From NCBI GenBank assembly GCA_030549495.1, contig JAUIRK010000069.1, positions 124,001-188,000 on the forward strand: 64,000 bases of DNA, given 5' to 3'. Source of the stretch: Nectonema munidae. Lineage: Eukaryota > Nematomorpha > Nectonematoida > Nectonematidae. Position 1 is the first letter of the stretch, and every line of letters starts with the position of its first letter. Positions 53,830 through 64,000 of this stretch are shown here, piece after piece. The position numbers and the translations under genes were made by a program. The notes beneath the pieces are model-generated. The model did no database searches, had not been told where the DNA came from, and saw only the letters and a list, made by a program, of their open reading frames with translations.

Positions 53830-55253
53830 AAATAGAAGATAATGATGCAATCTGAATTACAAACAAGGTTATTTGACTAGATAAAGGCTGCTCGGATGTA
53901 GGAGGGTGCTTACAGTGTAAGTATATTCATTCGACAAAAAATTTCATAGGCTTAATAAATCTCATTTTTTTTGCAAATATATTTTAAAAATGATATTATC
54001 TAATCCTAACAATACACCTAAAAATCTGTTATTACTAACAGTTAGATTAGAAAATGTACTATGGTTCTTTTTTAACACTTTATTACTTCGTTATAGTAGC
54101 AGTACAACATAGAGATCATTTAAAATTGCCTCTGTATCCCTTTTGAAATACACAACTTTTACAAAGTTGTCCTTCAAATTTTATTATTTCAAATCAAACA
54201 CGGAGCAAATATAGAAAAGAATAAAATTAAAACTTCCCATTTTTATTATATCAAATCAAATAAGGAGCAAACTTTATTATAAAGAAAAAAAAATTAGGAA
54301 AGAAAGTAACATTGAATTTTCTACGAGGCTTAAATATATATCAATATTTTAAAGCATTTATAAGTAAAGATGTTATAGTTATATAAGTATTCCAATTTGC
54401 AAAAATCTGTGAAGAAATATCTTTAATTCTATAAATTTAAAGTGACAACTGATTTTGATTGAAAACATCTATTATAATGTTGATAAAAAATATTCTAAAC
54501 TTACAAATTAATAGTGGAAATAGAGTTAATCTAACAATAAAAAAGTAATAAAAAAAAAATTATTATTGTATTTCTTTAAATTTATATTAAAGCTTAAATT
54601 ATGTTATAGACGAAACAAACATTGAAATAAAATTTTAATTTAAGTACAATAAGTGAAGAATACCTAATATACTGTTCACAAGACAAATCTAACTCGTCAA
54701 ACAATGCAGCCAAAAGGGAAAATGATATTCCAATATTAGCTACTTTCAAAAATTCTAATTAGTTAACAAATGCTTCTATATCACTTTTATTAAAAATGTT
54801 ATCATTCTGACAACCCAGATATTTAGTTTAGTAAAATCATTAGCTTAAATATTTATGCAAAGAGCTTAAGAAAAAGTTTTTATATATATACTGTTTTCTT
54901 ACCAATAAGGATACTAAAATTATTTGCGATGAAATTAAAATTACCAATTTCATCGTAAACTCCACTGCACCTAGTGTTTACTCATATGTTTTATTTGATA
55001 ACATAAATATTAATTTGAATGAAATAAAGAAACTGGTCGTTATTCATAGATTTCACGTTTCCCATAATATTCTATTAAAAAATGTACCACATTATAATCA
55101 TTGTGTTTAATTAGGTTTTATTTAATAGATTGCCGTCAATTTGTTACAATAAATGAATAATACCCCGATTTTAATGAAATCAATGTTGGTGTTCCACATG
55201 ATACAGCATTAGGATACTAAATATTTATAAACAACTTTTATAACACTAACCCT
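53830..55253. other. AT-rich intergenic stretch
   Basis: No gene or clear repeat. A direct echo of TTTTATTATWTCAAATCAAA with AGGAGCAAA occurs at about 54178 and 54239, a small tandem duplication of about 60 bp. The stretch near 54925-55080 could be a decayed part of the LINE that follows, but the reading is weak. Confidence 0.35.
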
Positions 55254-55375
55254 AAAAAGTGGTTCACAAACTTTAAAAATTTTCTGTGGAGGTCTCTTTA
55301 TAAATTTTTAATAGTTCGGGGTCTCCAAAAAATAAATTAACATTACTTGACAAAAAAAAATGGACAAAAACTTAT
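55254..55375. mobile_element. End fragment of the hAT family at 52582
   Basis: About 110 bp starting GTGGTTCACAAACTTTAAAA matches 52584-52690 closely (AGGTCTCTTTATAAATTTTT and ATAAATTAACATTACTTGAC are shared). Only this end is present. Confidence 0.8.
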
Positions 55376-55389
55376 GTTTTATAACTTCT

Positions 55390-55905
55390 CAGCATTGAAA
55401 TAAATAAAAAATTTTCCACTTCAAATTTCTTCGAGTATCTTGTTTTTGCAGATGACAACTGTGCTTATCTTCCTTTGTCTAAAATAAAAAATGGTAATAA
55501 TATCAATTCACATTTATTGAACAGAGAGTTATTCATAATTTTTGATTGGTGTTCTAGGAATAATTGGACATTAAACAAGGAAAAATCAAAATGTATGCTT
55601 ATTTCATATAAAAACAGAAATTACAAATTTTTGAAATATACAGGTATCGAAGAAGTAAAAAGCACCAAGATACTTGGTTTAGTGTTTGATAGTAAGCTAA
55701 TGTTTAAAGAGCATATTGATGAAATAGCTCTCAATCTTAATCGTACTATCAGCATTTTGTACCATACAAAAAATATTTTTCTTCTAAATATCAGACTTAT
55801 GATATATAAACAGTTATTTCTCTCTTGTGTAAACTACAGTATAATAAATTGGTACACTTTTGGAAAAAGGGGCTTTGAATTTTTAAAAAACGAGAAAAAA
55901 GGGTT
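55390..55905 (+). mobile_element. Non-LTR retrotransposon (LINE) reverse transcriptase fragment
   Basis: The plus frame reads LVFADDNCAYLPL (FADD is the RT catalytic core, 55439-55477), then FDWCSRNNWTLNKEKSKCML, STKILGLVFDSKLMFKEHID and LMIYKQLFLSCVNYSIINWY. This is the typical order of Jockey/CR1-like RT thumb regions (W-x3-N-x-L-x-x-N-x-x-KS-K ... K-x-LG-x-x-x-D). It is truncated at the 5' side next to the hAT fragment and merges at its 3' side into a homopolymer-rich stretch. RHRMFFHNKTHDRDAHEAEF at about 56254-56318 may be its continuation. Confidence 0.75.
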
Positions 55906-56070
55906 TTTTTTGGAAAAAGTTTTCCCCCCAAAAAATTTTTAGTATAACTCTTTTTTTATTTTTTTAACCCCCCCCTCTTTAAAAAAAAAATATTATTTTT
56001 TTAAAAAAAAAAAATTTGGTTTTTAAAAAACAAAAAGAGAAAAAAAAAAATCTGGGGGGGGGGGGGAGGG

Positions 56071-56101
<31 letters not shown>

Positions 56102-56119
56102 TTATTTTTTAAAAAAAAA

Positions 56120-56150
<31 letters not shown>

Positions 56151-56154
56151 GGGG

Positions 56155-56189
<35 letters not shown>

Positions 56190-56190
56190 G
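55866..56190. other. Homopolymer-rich stretch, probable assembly or base-calling fault
   Basis: About 325 bp composed almost wholly of runs of A, T, G or C, many 6-30 long (for example a G run near 56053 and A runs after it). The run lengths grow from the LINE side inward, and normal sequence resumes abruptly at 56187. This is unlike the rest of the window except a short patch at 53716-53775. It looks technical, not biological. Confidence 0.65.
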
Positions 56191-56219
56191 ACATTTCTAA
56201 AACAAATCAATCACCCTAA

Positions 56220-58985
56220 ACTCAAACTTTCCATGAATATTAGTTAATTTTCGGCATAGAATGTTCTTTCATAACAAGACACATGATAGGGATGCTCATG
56301 AAGCAGAATTTAATCCAAGATAACTAGATATAAACTTTACACTTCCATTTATGCCATTTTTTGATAATCTAGACGAATTGATTCATACATCACTAAAGAC
56401 TGTATAACAATTATATGGGAACTTAATAGAATTTACATATAATTCCAAAAATATTTTATACTATTTATAATTTTTTATATTTTTTAATTGGTAAAAAAAA
56501 TAATTCTAAACTCAAAAAAATTTCACAAAAAATTAGTTGTCAAACTTGCAAAAAAAGGAAAAGCCTAGGACATATTCGCGTATCAAAAAATACCAGATAA
56601 TTCATTGAAAATTTTTATTATGCGATTGATAAATTCCTGTATTTTTTGTATTTTTTAAAAAGTTTCTGCTCAAAAAATGGCGCTTTACTAAATCGTATTT
56701 TTTTTTAAAATTATGTTAAGTATTTTTAGTAACCTTTATGCTTTAAATTATAGAGAATACATTCTTATATAATTATGTATTTATTTAGGTATTTTATTAT
56801 TTGAAACAAGAACAAAACAATATGTTTATATGTTCAATATAATAAATCCTTAAACATTATAAGCTTATAAATTTGTTAAAATGAGGATAATAATTTAAGT
56901 ATACAATTTTTACAAAGTGATGGACAATTGAAAAAAATGAAATAAATTAAAAATATTAATGTAAAAATAAAGGGCAGCATGAAATGACAAAAATAAATAA
57001 AACTGAAAAATGTATAGGCTCTTTTTCAAATTACTGTCTGCGTTACTGCCGCTGATTAAATATAGCTAAAATTAATTTGAAATCACATGGGGGAAGGCTT
57101 AATAGGGATATAACATCATGAGTGATAATACATGTACAGTACATAACAATAATATTATACGGTATAAAATGTAGCCTAGAAATTAAATAAATAGTTCACT
57201 TGTTTGCAATTTATTGTCGAGTACAACATGTTATCTGTTAGACGTACTCTTCCGTTAAAAGTACCACTTCTGCATACAATCTTTTTCCACGCTTTACTAG
57301 TTGTAATATTTGCTTCTTCACTGGGTTTTTCACATTTTTATAGTTAAGGTTAGAACGGCTTTTTCATTTTTTTTATCTATTTTATTCTAAATCTTGGATA
57401 ATTTATGAAAGAGTCTACCGGAGATGTTGATATTGATTCATTTATAAAAAAAATTTTGCACATAAAAAATGTACTTTTTAATTCGCGATAAATTACGATT
57501 TTTTAAAGTAACTTTCATTTTAAAGTTATAATAAATAAAATAGTTATAATAAACTGATAGAATTTAAAAACTCCTTAAATACTGAAATCGTATATCAGGC
57601 TTCATCTAGAATAGAGGCAGAGAAATTTTTAGTTCATGAAAGCTGTAATAAACATATATTTTTATAAAAACAAAAATATAAAATTCCTAAAAATATTTAT
57701 TATTACATTACACGTATTACCCTTTATTGGTTTGAATTATTTGTTCCGCTAACCTTCCACCAAACTGCTTCTTTATATAAAAAATTAGTTGAAATCTGGA
57801 AATAAAAATATACATAAAAAAATTTGACCGTTAGGATATTTCAAATACCATTAAGATAGATTTATTTTTTTTTGATATTTATCCACGCAAAGGTTACGAT
57901 AAATAATAGACTGATACATTAAAAAATTAGAATGAAATATAAATGAAACAAAATTGATTTATGAGTATTTATCTTTTAAGCCTTTATTTTAAGAGTGAAT
58001 TATTATCCCTGTCTGTCTCCCCATTTGGCAATTTCAATTCCTAAAAAAATCTTCATCTTTCTTTTTATCAACTTCCTTCTTATCGTATAATATAATGCAT
58101 TTGGTATGCAAATTTTTATAGTTAATTTGTTAATTTATACTTGCGCACGATTTTAATATAATAAAATTTTGTATTTAAAATAAGTAACTATTCAATTCTT
58201 TATTTCAAAAAAGGTTAGGAACCACTGCTCTAGGAAAATATTGAAAAAAATGAATTGAGTTACTGTTTTAATAGAAAATTTAGAAAAAATATAAAAAAAT
58301 CGCCTGGGGGTAACCTATCTTCTAAATTCGCCCCTGATCTCCCCATATGTGAGGGATTTGTGTGGATGTGATGACAAATTATTGATATTCGCATCTCAAA
58401 GTTAATGTGGATGATCCTCATATGTTGTTTGTGGATTCTGAAATTGAATATATTAATACAGTTGATGGGCAAATGCAACTCCTGGACCCACATGTGGCTC
58501 TCTGCGCAATCTGATGTCCCTCTTATGATTAGCTGGTTGTTCTTTAAATTATTTTTTGAGTGTGTGCACAACCCGTATTAACCAGTTGAAAAAGCTTCTT
58601 TTTTTAACTAAACTCCTTCCCCAAAAACTTATTTTCTCAAGAATATTGAATTTTTTGTTAATTTGGTTTTTAATTTACCCTTTATGTTTTTTCTGTTAAA
58701 ATATAGGATTAAATCTCAAAAAATTAAGCGTAGTTATTAACTTGTGACTCTTTATCATTAAAAATGATTTATGCTTGCCTAACCCTGGATTACTACCTTC
58801 AATTGATGAAGTAGAAAAAATGAACTCCTCTATATAAGAAATACCTCTTTTCCTATAGAATTTTTATGAAAGTAATCATCCTTATTGAATTTGTGAGGAA
58901 AGTTGCCTACTTTTAAATCCTAGAGCACAATGCATGCATTCACTTTAACTTCCTTGTTCCCTCTTAAATTTCTTTATTTTTTTTA
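56220..58985. other. AT-rich intergenic DNA before CAD
   Basis: No gene recognised. A hAT-like end AGGTTAGGAACCACTG lies at about 58211-58229 without a partner. A GC-richer patch at 58330-58520 has no family features. The minus strand at about 57215-57345 is slightly coding-like, but no family is recognisable. Confidence 0.35.
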
Positions 58986-58989
58986 AGGA

Positions 58990-61900
58990 ATGACGTTTGC
59001 AACTTTATACTTGAATAACGGTTCTTCGTATTCAGGCAAAGGTTTTGGCTGCTTCAAAAATGTTTCCGGAGAAGTTGGTAATTTGATTAAGCCATTCATT
59101 TTTAAATTTTAATTACATACCTCAATTTCGTCTACCCAATATTTTACAATCAATTTTTTGCGTATCATCTTGAGGTAATAGGTAAACTGCGGCACTATAT
59201 CACTTCTTTGCATCATTTTTTCATTTAGTGTTTCAAACTGGAATGGTTGGCTACGTCGAATCCCTATCCGATCCATCCTACTGTTCCCAAATTTTAACAC
59301 TGACTTATCCTTTGATTGGAAATTATGGTGTTCCCGACAAAGTGCTCAAGGATGCAAATAATATTTCCAATTTTTTTGAATCCGAGCACGTTTGGCCCGT
59401 AGCCTTGGTTATTGGCTCCCTCTCTACTCACTCATCCCATTACAAAGCATGCTCCTCCTTAAATGAGTATTTGCAAAAATCTGGCATACCGGGCATTTAC
59501 GACATTGACACTCGTGCCTTAACGAAAGAACTTCGAGAAAATGGTAGTCTTCTCGGCAAGGTTGTATTTGAAAGTTACAATCCCAAAGAAATAGAATTCT
59601 TCGATCCTAACAAAGTGAATCTTGTTGCTAAAGTGTGCTCTCAAGGTGTTAAGATTTATAATTTGGATGCGAAGAATTACGGTCACTTATTAGTCATTGA
59701 TTGTGGATTGAAATGTAATCAATTGAGATGTCTTCTCAAGTGTGGAGTTTGTTTAACGGTAGTTCCTTGGAATCACTTCCTGAATATTGAGTTCGTCAGT
59801 CAATTTGATGGAGTATTTATTTCATCAGGGCCGGGCGATCCTATTCAATGCAAAGAGACGATAGAAAATATCAAAATTCTTTTAAATTCGAACTACAAAA
59901 AGCCTATTTTTGGTTTGTGCCTAGGTCATCAACTGATAGCTCTAGCTATCGGCGCTAAAACATATAAAATGAAGTATGGAAATCGTGGACACAATCAACC
60001 CTGTGTTTTATATATGACTCAACTGTGCTACATCACTTCCCAAAATCATGGCTATGCAGTGGATGTAAGTAGTATTTCTGATTCTAACTGGCTCCCTCTT
60101 TTCACCAACGCAAACGATGATACCAATGAAGGAATCATTCATTCTCTTAAGCCCTTCTTTTCGGTTCAATTTCATCCCGAGCACAATCCAGGTCCTAAAG
60201 ATTTGAAAGTTTTATTCTCTACTTTTATTGAGGCTATTTCCATTATTAAAACTGGAAGTGATCCCAATTTTAATTTAAAAGAACTTTTATACGCTAAATT
60301 GAATCCTTGTAATGTTTCTATTCCCAAAGAAATCCATCCCCAAAAAATTTTACTTCTTGGATCAGGCGGTCTTTCTATCGGCCAGGCTGGTGAATTTGAT
60401 TATTCTGGGTCTCAAGCTATTAAAGCTATCAAAGAAGAAGGATATAAAATTATCCTCATTAATCCCAACATTGCTACCGTGCAAACTTCTACTGGAATGG
60501 CTGATAGAACTTATTTTCTTCCAATTACTCCTGATTATGTCAAAGAGGTAAGCGAATATCACTCTCTTCATTATTCATTTTATCCAATTTGTATTTTTGT
60601 CCTTCATGAGCCAGCTTGACTCTGAAACATCTCTTTAATAGTTTTCAAAAGTTTGATTCTTTTTAGTGGAAGTAACGCTGGATTCTGTTCAATTATTATG
60701 TTTCGTGATCTAACGCATTAATGAATACACGGATTCAATTAGCTTTACAATTAAATATCTACAAGTTTGTCAATAGCTGAAATATACTTAAAATCGTATC
60801 ATTTAAGTGAATAAAGGTATGCTGTTCAACATTCGGAAGGTCCAAAATTTTTCGTATATATAAAAATTTTATGCGAAAAATATCGAAATTATGACATTTT
60901 ATTGCAAAAAAAAGAATATTTCGAATTTATGTCTTTATCAACTATTCGTCAAGTAAAGCAAGTTAGGAAAAGTTTTATATTCAAATTGTTATTAATAGGA
61001 TTAAAAATTATAGTTTTTGAACTCTAAATTTTGAGTATAACAAAATTCCCCGTATAGCGTACTAATTTCCTAGTCCCTTAAACAACAAAGTCATTATAAA
61101 TCTGCCTGATATAACGTACCCCCATCAAAGCACATAAGTTTAAGGATGTGTTGGAAGGTCTCGCATGTTTAAAAGACTGCTTTAAGCCATTAAGACCAAG
61201 CAAAGCAGACGATATCTAAAAAAACGCAGAAGATTTATATTCAAAGTCATTGAAAAAAGCAGACGAAGATGAAATTACTTATGTTCCAAAATAGGAACAT
61301 TGGTCGTTAATGGGTTAAGCAAGAGTTTTGATATTTTAATCCTATTCCGGTGTTAACAGATGATGTTATGCCCGAGCGATATAGTGTTGTAAAACTGCAG
61401 AAGACCACAACTTTTGATAGAGAGACTCTTAATAATTCTATTTTTATATTTATGACTTTAATATTCCCTTAATAATTACATGTACGTATATGTTTTATTG
61501 ACGACTGTGTTTTTTTGAATATTTTATATTCAAACACATAGTTTATTACACTATGTATGATATAAAGAACTTTTTTTCAAGAACTACAGTTTCGATCGTG
61601 ACACATAATATTTAGGTGTAATGAGACAAACTCTGGTCAGTAGGTTATTTTATTCAGAATCTATTTTGTCAAGACCCATTTTATTTTTGACGCGACACAC
61701 AGAAGATTGGGGACCCACAGTTTGAAGAACGCTGAATAAAGTGTTTTTTATTTAAAATTAAAAATGTTTTATTTACAAATTTTTATCAGTTTATGTCGTT
61801 CCTGATATAACGAAATTCGGATATAACAAACCAAAAAGTTTTTTTCTCTTCTGTTGTATTTAATTCATTTTGAATTTTCTTCTATTTTCAGGTCATAAAA

Positions 61901-63695
61901 ACAGAAATGCCAGACGCTATATTATTGCAATTTGGCGGTCAAACAGCCCTTAATTGCGGAACAAAACTCAGTAATGAAGGGGTATTTGAAGAATTCAACG
62001 TTCAGGTTCTAGGAACTCCAGTATCCTCAATTGAAATTACCGAAGATCGTGAGAAGTTTGCGCAATGCATGCAAGAAATAGATCAATTCATCGTTCCATG
62101 TAAAGCCGTGTATTCCGTTGATCAAGTAACCATGACTTGTCATAAAGTTTCTCTATTTTTTGTTTCATTTTCCTTTTCTCCTTTAGGCCGTTTTGGAGAC
62201 CGAGAAGTTGGGATATCCAGTGCTGATAAGGGCAGCGTATGCACTGGGTGGTTTGGGCTCTGGTTTTGTATGTGATCGCGATGAATTGATTAGTCTCGTC
62301 ACGACGGCATTTGCTCATAGCGATCAAGTAATAGAAATTATATTTTAATTAGGATGCATTTTCAATCAAACCCAAAATTATCCATTTTATTCTCCGTTGC
62401 TCACTCACTCCAACCCAACTTTTATAATTCAAGTAATTCCTGATTTTATGGAATAAAACCAAAATTTAACGCATCCGGTGTTTCTATCAAAAGGTTAGAG
62501 ATGATATAGATCTGTAATTTTAAGTGAGGGGCCTTTTAAACCACTTCGAATGCAGATTAAATTTCAGAGTTGGTTCAAATTTTTGTAGTTTTTTAAATAT
62601 ATTATATAAAATTAATGTCCTGAAAACGTTCTTATGCTTATATAATAATCAAAGATATTTTAGGGATTCTGCACCGGTCATCCCTCCTCCAACATAGGGG
62701 TTCCTAAACTTTTTATTCCAATCGACTCCTTTTGGAAATTTCAAGTTCTTATCGACCGCAAATATCATTCTAATAAAATGAATTATCCGTAGATGAGAGA
62801 AATTCAATTCCAAACCTGTAATCGGTGTTCTTTCCACCATTGTGTTTATCACTATTTATGGACAGCAAATGTTAAAAACTTTTCATAAAATTTTATATTC
62901 GTAATTCAAAAATAGAAAAAGTCGTCTATTAAATTTTTCTTTAAAAAGGGCATAAAAAATATTTGAAAAGAATATTGAATTCTTTAATTGTGTCTTTTTG
63001 CATTAATACATACTTTAAATTTCAGTGTATTGTTTTCATGTACAACCCAAGAGAAATTCTTAAGCCAGGTGCTTTTAAACCACGTTTTTGTTTGTTTCAT
63101 AAATGAATGAAATTAAGGGAATGAAATTTTTTGTTAACATACTTTTTTTTCTAAAAGATGAACAATAATGAAATTTTTGAAACATTTTGTTGTAGCGAGA
63201 GTAATGAATTAAACTTTATAAAGAATTAAACAAATTCACAAAGCTTAATTACCCTCTAAAAATTCCTAAAACCTCTAAAGTTCTTAGACTTGGTTAAAAA
63301 CCCCAAAGTCTCTATGAGTAATAAATTAGATATCTATCTGTGTGTTTGTGGGAAAACGCTGTAGGATAATTTTATTGCTTGAAATTTGGTAAATAAAGTA
63401 TTTCCTGAAATTACAAATTGAAAATGAAAAGGCAGAACTTGTGAGTAAAAGATGCTCCAAACAATTCTTGTATAATTTTTAAAATTATTAATTGTGAAAA
63501 TAGTTTCATTCTATTTCAATTTTCTGAAAGAATTGTTTGGTTTCCTTTAAAACGAAACTTTTTATACTTTCTATTTTATATTAATGTATTTTCATTGTTT
63601 AAATGTTTTAATAGATCATAATCGACAAATCCTTGAAAGGCTGGAAAGAAGTTGAGTATGAAATTGTTCGCGATGCTTACGGCAACTGCATATCT
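58990..63695 (+). CDS. CAD: CAD protein (carbamoyl-phosphate synthetase II, aspartate transcarbamylase, dihydroorotase), 5' part
   Basis: CAD catalyses the first three steps of de novo pyrimidine synthesis in the cytosol. Five coding exons are present: 58990-59077, 59229-60547, 61892-62125, 62187-62327 and 63615-63695, all GT-AG with matching phases, coding 621 residues; the family protein has about 2,200, so the rest lies beyond the right edge. Residues 1-365 form the glutamine amidotransferase: [25 protein letters not shown], the nucleophile Cys260 in GLCLGHQ, and His345/Glu347 in FHPEH, in line with human Cys252, His336 and Glu338. CPSase begins at about residue 400 with [20 protein letters not shown], then [30 protein letters not shown] and [20 protein letters not shown]. 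No disabling change is seen. Introns hold small transposon remains. CTTTATTTTTTTTAAG ends 2 nt before the ATG. Confidence 0.97.
61182..61318. mobile_element. TTAA-flanked MITE in CAD intron 2 (GCAGACGA family)
   Basis: 137 bp including TTAA at each border. Inverted ends TTAAGCCATTAAGACCAA and, on the other strand, TTAACCCATTAACGACCAA. The interior matches 33166-33250 closely. It is a short deletion form of the same family; a piggyBac-type origin is inferred from TTAA. Confidence 0.7.
62660..62870. repeat. Decayed hAT-like end in CAD intron 4
   Basis: TAGGGGTTCCTAAACTTTTT at 62694-62713, followed by ATCGACTCC and TATCGACCGC, resembles the ends and interior of the CGACCCC-rich hAT MITE at 41418-41749. 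No second end or target duplication was found. Confidence 0.35.
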
Positions 63696-64000
63696 GTACG
63701 TATATCTTTTCATTCGGTTGCAAGACGATTCGATGCGCAACACTCATTCGCCCATTTTCTTAGAGTCAAATCGCCATCTTCTTACCCAAAGATAAATGTG
63801 AAAATTGTGTCTTAACAAAATTTAACTATGTGTCACTCAAAGACGAAAGAAAAGCCTTATGATATTTTAGAAATATATTATTGTTAAAAGTATCATTAAT
63901 CTCTATAGGTCTACATTTTTCAATTTTTAGTACACGATTTATTGTGATTTGGCTTATAAGAAAGCTTTTTGTCATTGAAACACAATTTATTTTACAATAA

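Noticed and set aside
56016-56219. Lysine-rich ORF
   Set aside because: Made only of A and G runs in the suspected assembly fault.
58260-58571. Minus ORF of 103 residues upstream of CAD
   Set aside because: Contains low-complexity HIH/IIHIN runs and overlaps a hAT-like end region; no family resemblance or splice context.

Overview
AT-rich animal nuclear DNA crowded with transposons, from an invertebrate I cannot place more closely. Genes have short exons, AT-rich GT-AG introns of 45 bp to 6 kb, and introns filled with old transposon copies. I read five conserved genes: the last exon of the V-ATPase proteolipid c subunit (+, 2919-3123), an intronless GPN1 GTPase (+, 13992-15053), a complete four-exon TRAPPC2/sedlin gene (+, 21853-34704), a complete seven-exon RAB14 gene (-, 41043-51169) and the first five coding exons of CAD, the trifunctional pyrimidine enzyme (+, 58990 to beyond the right edge). 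A small hypothetical two-exon gene (-, 34882-35194) converges on TRAPPC2. The genes do not form a functional cluster; V-ATPase, TRAPPC2 and RAB14 all serve endomembrane traffic, which is probably chance.

Region by region. 1-5.7 kb: V-ATPase intron with a piggyBac fossil and two small inverted-repeat elements, the last V-ATPase exon, then a pogo/Tigger-like fossil. 5.7-13.9 kb: long AT-rich intergenic DNA with a 1.15 kb TA-flanked inverted-repeat element that carries an unusual internally duplicated ORF. 14-15 kb: GPN1. 15.8-20.5 kb: hAT and piggyBac fossils. 21.8-34.7 kb: TRAPPC2. Its first intron holds a piggyBac element entered by a short retroposon and a fold-back element; its second holds an unidentified repeat family split by a fairly young Ty3/Gypsy-like LTR element; its third holds small inverted-repeat elements. 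35-40 kb: piggyBac and orphan-repeat fossils. 41-51 kb: RAB14, with hAT, fold-back, SINE-like and pogo copies in introns and three CCAAT-containing tandem repeats upstream. 52.5-56.2 kb: hAT and LINE fossils and a homopolymer-rich stretch that looks like an assembly fault. 59-64 kb: CAD.

The most useful host-gene observation is that CAD, RAB14 and TRAPPC2 each have a pyrimidine-tract-AG acceptor 2, 3 and 25 nt before the ATG, as expected for 5'-UTR introns or spliced-leader trans-splicing. I saw no operon, CRISPR array, intact rRNA or intact tRNA. The transposon landscape (at least four piggyBac copies, several hAT families, two pogo lineages, one LTR element, one LINE, and families not assignable by eye) is the most likely place for something undescribed.
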